Below are positions 47,734 through 56,194 of a stretch of DNA of 64,000 bases, piece by piece; position 1 is the stretch's first letter, and every line of letters starts with the position of its first letter. Under the pieces are notes generated by a model, which had not been told where the DNA came from, made no database searches, and was given only the letters and a program-made list of their open reading frames with translations. This stretch comes from Corynebacterium timonense (GTDB lineage: Bacteria > Actinomycetota > Actinomycetes > Mycobacteriales > Mycobacteriaceae). The translations under genes and the position numbers were made by a program. The stretch lies in contig NZ_LT629765.1 of the NCBI RefSeq assembly GCF_900105305.1, positions 62,001 to 126,000 of the forward strand. The letters run 5' to 3'.

Positions 47734-47826
47734 TTTTTTCCCGCTGCAGGTTCCTTCCGCGTCGGCCACGCGGCGCCACCGCGCCGACGCGGTCGCCCGC
47801 AAAGTGGGACCCCATGCCCAGTCGGC

Positions 47827-47861
47827 GTTCAGTAAATGTTCAGGTTGGGGGTGTTTACTCT
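47827..47861 (+). promoter_or_regulatory. phoR promoter with 11-bp-spaced GTTCAG repeats
   Basis: GTTCAG occurs at 47827 and again at 47838, a direct repeat of 11 bp, which suits a PhoB/PhoP-class dimer. TACTCT at 47856-47861 is a good -10, so the repeat covers the -35 region. Autoregulation by the response regulator is the simplest reading. Confidence 0.5.
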
Positions 47862-47893
47862 GCCCGAGACACTTTCGGAAAGGGAGCCAACAG

Positions 47894-48601
47894 ATGGCAG
47901 ATAACAACCAGGGCGTGAAGGTCCTCGTCGTCGACGACGAGCCCAACATCGTCGAACTTCTCACCGTGTCCCTCAAGTTCCAGGGATTCGAGGTGGAAAG
48001 CGCCGAATCCGGCCAGGAGGCGCTGAAGATCGCGCGCGAGTTCCGGCCCGACGCCTACATTCTCGACGTCATGATGCCGGGCATGGACGGCTTCGAGCTG
48101 CTGGGCAAGCTGCGCTCGGAAGGCCTCGACGGCCCCATCCTCTTCCTCACCGCGAAGGATGCGGTGGAAGACCGCATCCACGGCCTGACCATCGGCGCCG
48201 ACGACTACGTGACCAAACCCTTCTCCCTCGAAGAGGTGATCACCCGCCTGCGCGTGATCCTGCGCCGCGGCAACGTCACGGCCGGCGAGGAGGAGGACGC
48301 GACGCTGCGCTACGCCGACCTGACGCTCAACGACGACACCCACGAGGTGACCAAGGGCGGCGAGATCATTGATCTGTCCCCCACGGAGTTCAACCTTCTG
48401 CGCTACCTCATGCTCAACTCCGAAGTCGTGCTGTCGAAGGCGAAGATCCTGGACAACGTGTGGCACTACGATTTCGGCGGCGACGGCAACGTGGTGGAGT
48501 CCTACATCTCCTACCTGCGCCGCAAGATCGACACCGGCGACGTGCCGTTGATCCACACGGTCCGCGGCGTGGGCTACGTCCTGCGCACCCCGCGCCAGTA
48601 A
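47894..48601 (+). CDS. phoR: Response regulator, PhoR/PhoP type (phosphate starvation)
   Basis: The 235-residue OmpR-class protein has a receiver domain: 'VLVVDDEPNIVELL', phospho-acceptor Asp in 'AYILDVMMPGMDGFELL', Thr in 'FLTAKD', and Lys in 'YVTKPFSLEEV'. A winged-helix DNA-binding domain follows, ending 'IHTVRGVGYVLRTPRQ'. The receiver is very close to M. tuberculosis PhoP. In corynebacteria this pair is PhoR (regulator) and PhoS (kinase), controlling phosphate-starvation genes. ATG 47894 with AAAGGGAG upstream is chosen. The kinase ATG overlaps its stop by one base. Confidence 0.87.
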   Translation: MADNNQGVKVLVVDDEPNIVELLTVSLKFQGFEVESAESGQEALKIAREFRPDAYILDVMMPGMDGFELLGKLRSEGLDGPILFLTAKDAVEDRIHGLTIGADDYVTKPFSLEEVITRLRVILRRGNVTAGEEEDATLRYADLTLNDDTHEVTKGGEIIDLSPTEFNLLRYLMLNSEVVLSKAKILDNVWHYDFGGDGNVVESYISYLRRKIDTGDVPLIHTVRGVGYVLRTPRQ

Positions 48602-50001
48602 TGGCCGCGCGGAACCTCACTCCCGGTCAGGGGGCCAGCCGGATCCCCCTGCAGAAGAGCCTCGTCGGGGTCGTCCTCCTGGTGTCGGTGCTGAGCATGG
48701 CGCTCAGCTTCACCGCCGTGTATTTCCTCATGCGCGGCCTGCTGTATCAGCGCGCCGACGACGCTTTGGCGACCGGCATGGACACGTGGGTGGGGCAGCC
48801 CGCTCCGTGGCCGAACCTCGGTGCGCCGAGCGAGTTCACGCAGGCGCTGTACGAGCCCGCCCTGGACACTACGTTCAACTACTCCATCAGCTCCGACCCG
48901 CCGGACTATTCGCAGATGAAGGGGGAGGGTCCGCAGACGATCACCTCGATCAAAGGGCGGGAGCCGGAGCGCTACTACCGCGCTTTGGCCAGGCGCAACG
49001 ACGACGGAAGTGTGCAGTTTGTGGCCAAGTCCCTCGACTCCGAGCGACGGCTGCTCACCTCGCTGGCCATCGTGGAGCTCAGCATCGGCGGCATCGCGCT
49101 GATCTTCGCGGCCTTCGCGGGCAACTACTCCGTTCGCCGGGCTCTCGCCCCGCTTCGCGACGTCGAGAATACCGCCCTGGCCATCGCCGACGGCGACATC
49201 TCGCGCCGCGTGCCGTCGTGGCCGCGCGAGACGGAGGTGGGCAAGATCTCGTACGCGGTGAACACGATGGTGACCCAGCTGCAGGGCTCGGTGGAGGCGT
49301 CCCAGGCGAAGGAGGAGCAGATGCGCCGCTTCGTCGGCGACGCCTCCCACGAGCTGCGCACGCCGCTAACCAGCATCCGCGGGTTCGCTGAGCTCTACCA
49401 CTCCGGCATGGTCACGGACGCCGACATGGTGCTCAGCAAGATCGACCAGGAATCCGGGCGGATGAAGCTGCTCGTCGAAGACCTCCTCGCGCTCACGCGC
49501 GCCGAGGGGGCGCGGTTGGACAAGCGCAGCGTGGATATGCTTGAGCTGTGCTCGTCGGCGGTCGACTCCGCGCGCGCGGCCTTCCCGGAACGGCAGGTCA
49601 GCGTGACCAACGACAGCCTGTCGTCCCCCATGGTCGAGGGGGACCCGGACCGTCTGCACCAGGTGATGCTCAACCTCATCACTAACGCCTTCAAACACGC
49701 CGGGTCCGAGGCCTCGGTGGCGATTACGCTGCGTAAGAACCTGGACAAGGTGTTCATCGATGTCGCCGACGACGGCGTCGGCATGGCACCGGAGGACGCC
49801 GACCACATCTTCGACCGCTTTTACCGTGCGGATACCTCGCGCAACCGCGCCAGCGGCGGCGGCTCCGGGCTGGGACTTGCCATCACGAAGTCGCTCGTGG
49901 AGCAGCACGGCGGTGCCATCTCCGTGCGTACCGCCCCGGGCCAGGGCTCCACCTTCACCATCTCCCTGCCGATGCTCCACGAAAACTCCCCGCGGGCTTG
50001 A
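48601..50001 (+). CDS. phoS: Sensor histidine kinase, PhoS type
   Basis: The 466-residue protein has TM1 (about 19-42), an extracytoplasmic sensor domain of about 110 residues, TM2 (about 145-170), a HAMP domain ('LRDVENTALAIADGDISRRVP'), the H-box 'DASHELRTPLTSIRGFAELY' with the phosphorylated His, and an HATPase with N-box 'HQVMLNLITNAFKHA' and G-boxes 'DDGVGM' and 'GSGLGLAI'. It phosphorylates the upstream regulator. The ATG overlaps the regulator stop. The stop codon lies inside the -35 of the next gene's promoter. Confidence 0.9.
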   Translation: MAARNLTPGQGASRIPLQKSLVGVVLLVSVLSMALSFTAVYFLMRGLLYQRADDALATGMDTWVGQPAPWPNLGAPSEFTQALYEPALDTTFNYSISSDPPDYSQMKGEGPQTITSIKGREPERYYRALARRNDDGSVQFVAKSLDSERRLLTSLAIVELSIGGIALIFAAFAGNYSVRRALAPLRDVENTALAIADGDISRRVPSWPRETEVGKISYAVNTMVTQLQGSVEASQAKEEQMRRFVGDASHELRTPLTSIRGFAELYHSGMVTDADMVLSKIDQESGRMKLLVEDLLALTRAEGARLDKRSVDMLELCSSAVDSARAAFPERQVSVTNDSLSSPMVEGDPDRLHQVMLNLITNAFKHAGSEASVAITLRKNLDKVFIDVADDGVGMAPEDADHIFDRFYRADTSRNRASGGGSGLGLAITKSLVEQHGGAISVRTAPGQGSTFTISLPMLHENSPRA

Positions 50002-50028
50002 CCTTTCCCCCGCGGCAGGCGGTCCACT
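49998..50028 (+). promoter_or_regulatory. MerR-type promoter with long spacer
   Basis: TTGACC (49998-50003) overlaps the phoS stop codon, and TCCACT (50023-50028) is 19 bases further on, the long spacer typical of MerR-activated promoters. The spacer holds an imperfect dyad (ACC...CCCGCGG...GGT). The ATG of the merR-family gene begins 7 bases after the -10, so the mRNA may be leaderless and autoregulated. Confidence 0.45.
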
Positions 50029-50035
50029 GTCCACC

Positions 50036-50779
50036 ATGCACCTGATCAGCGAAGCAGCGGAGGCCATCGGGGTCTCGCCGAAAGCGTTGCGGCACTGGGA
50101 CGCGGTGGGGCTTCTCGTCCCGCGCCGCGAGGGGGCCTACCGCGTCTATACGGACGACGACATCAAGCGCGGGGCCTCCATCGCCCTGTTCCAGACGGCG
50201 GGGCTCCCCCTCGCGGAGATCGCACCGCTTCTCGACGCCCCGCCGGCCGAGCTCCTCACCGCCGCGCTGCGGCGCCACCGCCGCGCCCTGCAAGAAAAGG
50301 CGCGGCTGCTGAAAAACCAGGTGCAGACAGTGGATCAACTCATCAAGGAGGCAAACATGGACAAGGTAAGCGAGTACCTCGGCGAGCACATGAGCGAGTA
50401 CCAGCGCGAGGCCGAAGAGAGGTGGGGCGGCACGAGGGAGTGGGCCCGATCACAGAATAATCTCGCCGCGATGGGCGGCGGGGACATCCGGGCACTCCAA
50501 GAGGAACAGGAGGAGTTCGCGGCCGCGCTGACCCGCGCCCGCGAGAGCGGCGTCGCGCCCGGCTCCGAGGAGGCGGACGCCCTGGTCCTGCGCCACCGCG
50601 AGGCGCTCAGTGCCTGGTACCCCGTCACCGCGGCGCGGCAGCTCATCCTGGCCCGGATGTACGTCGCGGACGATCGCTTCCACGCCGCGTTCGCGGGGGA
50701 GCAGGACTACCTGCTGCGGCTCGTCGAAAAGCGGGCGGAGCAGGAGGGCGTTGACCTCGCCGATCCGGTCTGGGAGTGA
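50036..50779 (+). CDS. MerR-family regulator with TipAS-like effector domain
   Basis: The 247-residue protein has an N-terminal MerR helix-turn-helix and wing ('ISEAAEAIGVSPKALRHWDAVGLLVPRREGAYRVYTDDDI'), a coiled-coil dimerisation helix (about 80-110) and a C-terminal domain of about 130 residues. That domain has 'YQREAEERWGGTREWARSQ' and 'ILARMYVADDRFHAAF', matching the TipAS antibiotic-recognition fold. TipA-type proteins bind thiopeptides or other drugs and activate their own promoter. No resistance gene follows, so it may act only on itself or elsewhere. Confidence 0.82.
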   Translation: MHLISEAAEAIGVSPKALRHWDAVGLLVPRREGAYRVYTDDDIKRGASIALFQTAGLPLAEIAPLLDAPPAELLTAALRRHRRALQEKARLLKNQVQTVDQLIKEANMDKVSEYLGEHMSEYQREAEERWGGTREWARSQNNLAAMGGGDIRALQEEQEEFAAALTRARESGVAPGSEEADALVLRHREALSAWYPVTAARQLILARMYVADDRFHAAFAGEQDYLLRLVEKRAEQEGVDLADPVWE

Positions 50780-51007
50780 GATCCCGCTGGCCCTATTCGG
50801 TCTTTCGGCGAGGGTGCCTGGCCTTCTCAGCTGACGGGGCGGCGACATTTCCTCCGTGTCGTGGTGTGTGGTGGGTTGTGTTTGAAGGCTGTGTGCAGCA
50901 TTTTTCGCATTCGCCGCACAGTTTCCCTTCGGGACGCCAATATTGCTGTTTCGTAATAGAAATCAGAGCACGGCATGGCCATTGACTAGGTGAAGGCGTT
51001 GAGGGTC

Positions 51008-51182
51008 ATGGGGAAGTATCGAAGGTTGTCGGCGCTTCTGTCTGCGGCGCTTGTGTGCGGCTCACTGGGCACCGCTGCGGCGGGCGGGGCCGTTTTTCAC
51101 GGTTACTGGATCGGCGGGAAGATCGAACAGATCTACCATCGTCTCGGCGGGTGGGGCAGGTTCGGTAACGCGACCACGGACC
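51008..51182 (+). pseudogene. LGFP-repeat secreted protein, truncated at the IS3-family element
   Basis: The frame encodes a signal peptide ('LSALLSAALVCGSLGTAAAGG') and the start of an LGFP repeat ('WIGGKIEQIYHRLGGWGRFGNATTDL'). It then runs into the inverted repeat of an IS3-family element and stops in it. LGFP repeats anchor corynebacterial proteins in the arabinogalactan-mycolate layer. No continuation is found on the far side of the element. An alternative GTG start lies at 50990. The preceding 50780-51007 shows nothing else recognisable. Confidence 0.65.
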
Positions 51183-51246
51183 TGACCCCTTGTTGGTGGA
51201 CATAGGCTAGCCCCGGTTGATAGCCGGAGGAAGGTAGTCTCTGTTC

Positions 51247-51552
51247 ATGCCTCGTAAGTCCTATTCTGAGGAGTTCAAGCGCGACGCGGTCGCGATGTAT
51301 GAAGACACAGACGGTGTGTCTTGTAACTCGGTTGCTCATGATCTCGGTGTTAACCGTGGCAGTCTCGCTGCCTGGGTTACGCGCTATGGCACGGGCAAAA
51401 AAGCCCGCGCGATTGATGCTGCAGCTCGAGCGCGAAAGGCATCGGATTCAGAGCGGATCCGACAGCTCGAGAAGCACAACCGGCTTCTTCAACAAGAGCG
51501 AGATATCCTTCGCAAGGCGGCGCAGTATTTTGCGAAAGAGATGGGCTTGTGA
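51247..51552 (+). CDS. IS3-family transposase OrfA
   Basis: The 101-residue protein has the helix-turn-helix pattern 'SYSEEFKRDAVAMYEDTDGVSCNSVAHDLGVNRGSLAAWV' and a leucine-zipper-like C-terminus ('RIRQLEKHNRLLQQERDILRKAAQYFAKE'), as in IS3 OrfA proteins. It binds the element ends and can join OrfB by programmed frameshifting; the orfB start overlaps by four bases. Confidence 0.9.
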   Translation: MPRKSYSEEFKRDAVAMYEDTDGVSCNSVAHDLGVNRGSLAAWVTRYGTGKKARAIDAAARARKASDSERIRQLEKHNRLLQQERDILRKAAQYFAKEMGL

Positions 51553-52453
51553 TCCGCTTCAAGTTCATCTGGGACCATCGCACCGAGTTTTCGGTCACAC
51601 GGATGTGCGACGTGCTGAAGGTGCGGCGATCTTCCTATTACAAGTGGAAAAACACGCAGGCCGCGCGCCGTCAAAAGGTTGTTGACGATGCTGTTCTTGG
51701 TGCTCGTATCCGCACTGTGTTCACCGACGAACACGGACTCTACGGAGCCAAACGCATCGCCGCGGCGTTGAACGACTCTGATTCGGGGGCGCATGAAGTG
51801 GTCAATCACAAACGCGTTGCACGCATCATGAAGGCCATGGGCATCCAGGGGTTTCACGAAGAAACGCCGCGTGCGCACCACCGTGGCAGATACTGGCCGC
51901 AGTGTCTTTTTCGGATCTTGTTCGCAGGCAGTTTCATGCCCCGGCGCCGAACCGCGTGCTCGTCGGCGACATTACCTACCTGCCGGTATCCGGTGGCGGC
52001 AATATGTATCTTGCCACCGTGATCGATTGTTATTCCCGCAGGCTGGTGGGATTTTCTATTGCTGACCACATGCGCGTCGATCTGGTTATCGATGCGTTGG
52101 ACTCAGCGCGGCGCGCCCGGGGCAGTCTGAAAGGAGCGATTTTTCATTCCGATCACGGCAGTGTCTATACCTCGAAGGCATTTCGCTCACGATGCACGAT
52201 GCTAGGGGTGACCCAATCGATGGGGGCGGTGGGAACCAGCGCAGACAACGCGCTGGCGGAGTCGTTCAACGCGACATTGAAACGCGAGGTGCTGCACAAC
52301 CGGAAATGCTTCGACTCGATGCTGCACGCCAGACGGGACGTCTTCGCCTGGTGTGTGCGCTACAACCAGAAACGCAGACACTCATGGTGCGATTATCTCT
52401 CGCCCATCGAGTACGAAAACCGCACCTGCGGTAAACTCACCCTGACCGCATAA
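51549..52453 (+). pseudogene. IS3-family transposase OrfB with two frameshifts
   Basis: The first segment (51549 to about 51860) has the HTH_21-type region 'EFSVTRMCDVLKVRRSSYYKWKN'. At about 51860 the frame must move by +1 to read 'RRVRTTVADTGR', and again near 51900 to enter the rve integrase core starting 'FSDLVRRQFHAPAPNRVLVGDITYL'. The DDE residues are present: D in 'VGDITYL', D in 'HSDHGSVY' and E in 'ALAESFNATLKRE'. The two shifts, about 40 bases apart, break the protein. Confidence 0.85.
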
Positions 52454-52488
52454 GTTCAATTCCCTGTGTCCACTTTCCAGGGGTCGGG

Positions 52489-52689
52489 CCCTCGGGACGC
52501 TGTCGTGCGCCTGGTCGGAGCTGTCCTGGCGGAACAACATGCGTGAGAAGGATCCAGCAGAAGCGCTACATGTCGTTGACCAGCTTGAAACAGACCAGGG
52601 TGATGATCACGGCTAACATCGTCGATGCCGGTGAAACCAGACCTGCTATTGACCAGCAGGAGACAGCATCAATCAGCATCGGTTCCTAA
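52489..52689 (+). pseudogene. Remnant of an IS256/Mutator-type transposase C-terminus
   Basis: The frame at 52493 reads 'RDAVVRLVGAVLAEQH', typical of the C-terminus of IS256-family transposases. It ends at a TGA; one frame away the sequence goes on as 'QQKRYMSLTSLKQTRV', matching the next piece of that family. The rest of the gene is missing, cut off by the IS3-family element on the left. From 52690 to 52802 nothing is recognised. Confidence 0.6.
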
Positions 52690-52802
52690 CACGAGATAGT
52701 CCGTAAGGTCGCTACCCTGCTAGTTTTCTCGAAAGGGCAGATACACCACTTCCGCGGACTTGACCGGCTATTACAGTATTTAATGACACTGTGCCGTCAG
52801 GA

Positions 52803-53183
52803 TCACTCCCCGTTAGAGCATTCACTCAGCATACTGAAGTAGGCTATTTTCCTTCTACGACTAAGTTCCCTAATCGTAGAGTAGATGGCTTCACCAATGT
52901 GCTCGATTTCTTCGTGGGTAGATGCGGCCATAAAAGAGACCTTCACTCTATTTAGGTTTAGCACTTCTGGATTTACGGGAGTACCGAAATCATCGATCCA
53001 TTGACGTTCTAGATCAAATTCATCTACCGCAAGTGCGGTAGACTCTACGGTCGGTTCACCCACTAAGGGGATTTTAGATCGTATCGCCTTGACGACCTGC
53101 TCTGTAACATATTCCAAATCGTGGTCTGTCGCGTAGAGGAAGACCTCTTCAGTCAGAGGCATATATGAGCGTTTAGTCACCAT
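52803..53183 (-). CDS. Orphan hypothetical protein of lower GC
   Basis: The 126-residue acidic protein has no recognised domain. The composition (many Ile, Lys, Thr and A/T-ending codons) differs from the neighbouring core genes and suggests transfer. It has no TM segment. 'THEEIEHIGEAIYSTIRELSRRRK' near the C-terminus looks like an amphipathic helix. No good ribosome-binding site is seen before the ATG at 53183. It is flanked by transposase debris and a recombinase gene, so it is probably cargo of a lost mobile element. Confidence 0.6.
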   Translation of the reverse strand: MVTKRSYMPLTEEVFLYATDHDLEYVTEQVVKAIRSKIPLVGEPTVESTALAVDEFDLERQWIDDFGTPVNPEVLNLNRVKVSFMAASTHEEIEHIGEAIYSTIRELSRRRKIAYFSMLSECSNGE

Positions 53184-53262
53184 GGACTCATCCTAGCTGG
53201 CGCCGGATATGGAATAGCGCCTCAGATCCTCTCCAAAAATACCTACCCTAGAGGGCCTGGTA

Positions 53263-53278
53263 CCCCTTTTATTAGGGG
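53263..53278. terminator. Weak hairpin between orphan gene and recombinase
   Basis: CCCCT and AGGGG are separated by six A/T bases. It may terminate the minus-strand recombinase transcript. The stem is only five base pairs, so support is weak. Confidence 0.3.
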
Positions 53279-53374
53279 ACGCAGGATGGGGTTTTAGACT
53301 TTCCCGGAGGAGTTGGAGCAGGTGGACCCCGGTAAGTGGGGGTGCCGTGGATATAATCAGCTAAAAGCTGTAGT

Positions 53375-53917
53375 TCAACAGCTCCCCTCCGTCAAGTATT
53401 TATAGAGCGTGGTCCGCCTGATCCCGAGCCGGCGGGCCACCTCCGCTTTGGGTACACTATCGGAAATCCACTGTCGAGCCTGAGCGACCTGGACATCGGT
53501 AAGCGCCTTCACCCGACCCTTGTACACCCCGCGGGCCTTCGCGTGGGCAATCCCCTCGGCCTGGCGCTCCTTAATGATGGAGCGCTCAAACTCCGCCACA
53601 GAACCCATCAAACCCAGCATGAGCTTTGCGATCGGATCAGCCTTCGCGGAATAGGTCTGCCTCTCACGCAAGAACCTCACCGACACGCCGCGCCCGACGA
53701 GGTCCTCGACGAGCGTGTGGAGGTCGACAAGTGAGCGCGCGAGCCGATCCATGTTCGTGACAATGAGCTGATCCCCTTTCCGCAGATACCTCAGCACCTC
53801 CTCCAGCTGGGGACGGTGACGAGTCGATCCACTGAGCTTCTCCTTATATATCTGCGACGCCCCAGCCGCCTGGAGCTGCTCGAGCTGACGGTCTAAATTC
53901 TGCTCCAGGGAACTCAC
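53375..53917 (-). CDS. Serine recombinase (resolvase/invertase) lacking its normal start
   Basis: From the GTG at 53917 the frame gives 180 residues of a Tn3-type resolvase: 'SSLEQNLDRQLEQL', 'LIVTNMDRLARSLVDL', 'GLMGSVAEFERSIIKERQAEGIAHAKARG' and a C-terminal HTH 'SKAEVARRLGIRRTTLYKYL'-like segment (here 'VPKAEVARRLGIRRTTLYKYL'). In frame just upstream lie K-V-G-Y-A-R, the usual N-terminal strand, but the codon where ATG belongs is TAA. So either GTG is used, losing the first beta strand, or the gene is dead. The catalytic Ser would be residue 2 or 3. Confidence 0.8.
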   Translation of the reverse strand: MSSLEQNLDRQLEQLQAAGASQIYKEKLSGSTRHRPQLEEVLRYLRKGDQLIVTNMDRLARSLVDLHTLVEDLVGRGVSVRFLRERQTYSAKADPIAKLMLGLMGSVAEFERSIIKERQAEGIAHAKARGVYKGRVKALTDVQVAQARQWISDSVPKAEVARRLGIRRTTLYKYLTEGSC

Positions 53918-54449
53918 CCGGGCGTAACCGACTTTTTATCCCACGACAACATCCTGGTGTTCGTTAATCGCTAGAGGTAGCGACGGTTCTGTTCCGTTAG
54001 ACATGATCCAACCCTACCGAACAGGGAAAAGTTGTAATTCAAAACCGTTCACTTAGGGGGTGCCAGGCACACTAGTGCTGCCGGTATCAAGCGGGCGTCT
54101 GCAAGGAGCTGGACCGGCAATGCGATGTCAGAACCTACTTCGCCCTCGCTGGAAAAAACTTTTTTCACCGACGCAGGCCGAGCCAAGATGCGGCGAAAAG
54201 GGAGACGCTCGGTGGATCGAAGTTGTCTGCAACCGCAGGGGTCGGCAATCTTTGCTCGCGATGCTCAGCCTGGTCGTCGTGGAGGAGAGCCTCGTTCCAA
54301 CCCCAGAAACGCCAACCATCCACAACGTTCGGACAGCCCGACAGTAAGCCAGGCGGCCAGGGTGTTGAGCGCGTCGGTTTTTGGCCGTCCGAATATTCCG
54401 AGCGTAATCGGCTAGCCGGGCGCGCTCCAACCCCGTACAACGGGTACCA
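53918..54449. other. 532-bp stretch without a recognised gene
   Basis: Short frames exist on both strands (up to about 90 codons), but none has a ribosome-binding site, recognisable motif or normal composition. The region probably holds decayed material from the accessory island. No tRNA, direct-repeat attachment site or CRISPR repeat was found in it. Confidence 0.5.
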
Positions 54450-54872
54450 CTAGCGCCGCCCCGCCTCGTTGGTGCCCAGCTTCTCGCGCAGCAGCTCCGC
54501 GGCCTCGTCCATCTTCGCCTGGTCTGTCTGCTCCGGGGGAATGACGTTAGCGAGGTTGTATCCCGACATGTCGTTGGCGGGGAAGACGTGAATGTGGGCG
54601 TGCGGGACCTCGAAGCCGGCGATGAGGTAGCCGGCGCGCTCGGAGCCAAAGGCCTCGATGACAGCCTGCCCGATCTCCTTGGCAATCTCGTTCATGTGCG
54701 TCCACAGGGCGGGGGAGAGGTCGGTCCACTTGTCCACCTCCTCGACGGGGACGACGAGGGTATGGCCGTAGGCAATGGGGGCGATGGACAAAAACGCGGC
54801 GACAGTCTCGTCGCGGTAGATGAAGCGGCCGGGCAGGTCGCCGTCCAGGATCTTGGTGAATACGGTGCTCAT
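54450..54872 (-). CDS. HIT-family protein
   Basis: The 140-residue protein has '[45 protein letters not shown]' and the histidine triad '[10 protein letters not shown]'. HIT proteins hydrolyse dinucleotides or nucleoside phosphoramidates. The ATG at 54872 follows TAGCCT by 8 bases. The divergent purD starts 31 bases away and is also leaderless-looking, so the two promoters nearly touch. Confidence 0.93.
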   Translation of the reverse strand: MSTVFTKILDGDLPGRFIYRDETVAAFLSIAPIAYGHTLVVPVEEVDKWTDLSPALWTHMNEIAKEIGQAVIEAFGSERAGYLIAGFEVPHAHIHVFPANDMSGYNLANVIPPEQTDQAKMDEAAELLREKLGTNEAGRR

Positions 54873-54903
54873 GCCGCCCCAGGCTACCGGTAAGTTGGGG
54901 GCC

Positions 54904-56157
54904 ATGCGCATCCTTGTTATCGGTTCGGGCGGCCGTGAACACGCCCTTCTGGCTGGGTTGAGGGGCAACGAGCTGCACGTGGCGCCGGGCAACGCCGGTA
55001 TGGCCTCGCTTGCCGAGGTCCACTCGGTGGACGTGGCCTCGCCGGAGGCGATCGTGGCGCTCGCCCGCGACGTCGGCGCGGAGCTCGTGGTCATCGGCCC
55101 GGAGATCCCGCTCGTCGCCGGGGCGGCGGACGCGCTCGCCGAGGCCGGCATCGACGTCTTCGGCCCGACGAAGGCCGCTGCGCAGCTCGAGGGCTCTAAG
55201 GCCTTTGCCAAGGAGGTCATGGCCGCGGCGGGAGTGCGCACGGCGTCGGCGACGCGCGTGACGGAGCTGGCGGAGATCGACGCTGCGCTCGACGAGTACG
55301 GCCCGAACTACGTGGTCAAGGATGACGGGCTGGCCGGCGGCAAGGGCGTCGTGGTCACCCAGGACCGCGCCGCCGCCGAGGCGCACGCCCGCGCCGTGAT
55401 CGAGGCCGGCAACCCGGTCCTGTTCGAGTCCTTCCTCGAAGGCCCCGAGATCTCCCTGTTCTGCCTCGTCGACGGCGACACGGTCGTGCCGCTGCTTCCC
55501 GCCCAGGATCACAAGCGCGCCCACGACAACGACGCTGGCCCCAACACCGGCGGCATGGGCGCCTACACGCCGCTGCCGTGGCTGCCCGACAACGGCGTCG
55601 AGCGCATCGTCGCCGAGATCGCCGAGCCCGTCGCCCGCGAGATGGTCGCCCGCGGTATCCCCTACCAGGGCATTCTCTACGTCGGTGCGGCCTGGGGCCC
55701 GGAGGGCCCGGCTGTGGTCGAGTTCAACGCCCGCTTCGGCGACCCCGAGACCCAGCCCGTGCTCTCGCTGCTGAAAACGCCGCTTGTCCGCGCCCTCACC
55801 GCCGTCGCCACCGGCACCCTCGCCGAGCTGGCCCCGCTCGAGTGGGAGGACGGCTACGCTGCCACCGTCGTGCTCTCCGCCGAGGACTACCCGGCCGCAC
55901 CCCGCACCGGCGACGCGATCACCGGCGAGGGCCTCGACGACCCGACTACGATCCTCCACGCCGGCACCGCGCTGCAGGACGGGGTGCTCGTCTCCTCCGG
56001 CGGCCGCGTGCTCAACGCGCTGGGCAAGGGGGCCACGCTTGAGCAGGCCGTCGATAAGGCGTACGAGGCCGTGGAGAAGATCACGCTGCAGGGCTCGTTC
56101 TACCGCCGCGACATCGCGCGCAAGGCGATCGAGGGCGACATCCGCGTGGGCAGCTAA
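54904..56157 (+). CDS. purD: Phosphoribosylamine-glycine ligase
   Basis: The 417-residue ATP-grasp enzyme starts '[13 protein letters not shown]' and has '[15 protein letters not shown]', '[24 protein letters not shown]' and '[17 protein letters not shown]', all GARS signatures. It makes GAR in step 2 of purine synthesis. ATG 54904 lies 7 bases after TAAGTT, a leaderless start; an earlier open frame runs into the HIT gene and is a shadow. purB and purC follow on the same strand with their own promoters. Confidence 0.96.
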   Translation: MRILVIGSGGREHALLAGLRGNELHVAPGNAGMASLAEVHSVDVASPEAIVALARDVGAELVVIGPEIPLVAGAADALAEAGIDVFGPTKAAAQLEGSKAFAKEVMAAAGVRTASATRVTELAEIDAALDEYGPNYVVKDDGLAGGKGVVVTQDRAAAEAHARAVIEAGNPVLFESFLEGPEISLFCLVDGDTVVPLLPAQDHKRAHDNDAGPNTGGMGAYTPLPWLPDNGVERIVAEIAEPVAREMVARGIPYQGILYVGAAWGPEGPAVVEFNARFGDPETQPVLSLLKTPLVRALTAVATGTLAELAPLEWEDGYAATVVLSAEDYPAAPRTGDAITGEGLDDPTTILHAGTALQDGVLVSSGGRVLNALGKGATLEQAVDKAYEAVEKITLQGSFYRRDIARKAIEGDIRVGS

Positions 56158-56181
56158 GCTCCGCTGGTCAGCGCCGCGTGC

Positions 56182-56187
56182 GATAAT
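56182..56187 (+). promoter_or_regulatory. -10 box (GATAAT) of purB, leaderless
   Basis: GATAAT lies 7 bases before the purB GTG at 56195. The same GATAAT-7-start arrangement precedes the DUF2334 gene at 62711. No ribosome-binding site is present. Confidence 0.55.
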
Positions 56188-56194
56188 AAGCGGC

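Larger units (their letters stand above)
51183..52486 (+). mobile_element. IS3-family insertion sequence, probably inactive
   Basis: The left end TGACCCCTTGTTGGTGGACA and the right end (reverse complement CGACCCCTGGAAAGTGGACA) match at 18 of 24 positions when extended to 24 bp, forming the terminal inverted repeats. Inside are orfA and orfB with the usual overlap. No target-site duplication is visible (ACC on the left, GGC on the right), so rearrangement after insertion is likely. orfB carries two frameshifts, so the element should be immobile unless helped in trans. Confidence 0.85.

Noticed and set aside
51180..52489. Target-site duplication of the IS3-family element
   Set aside because: The three to four bases outside the two ends do not match, so no duplication can be claimed.
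54165..54440. 91-codon minus-strand frame near the HIT gene
   Set aside because: No start context, no motif and odd composition; best explained as decayed sequence of the island.
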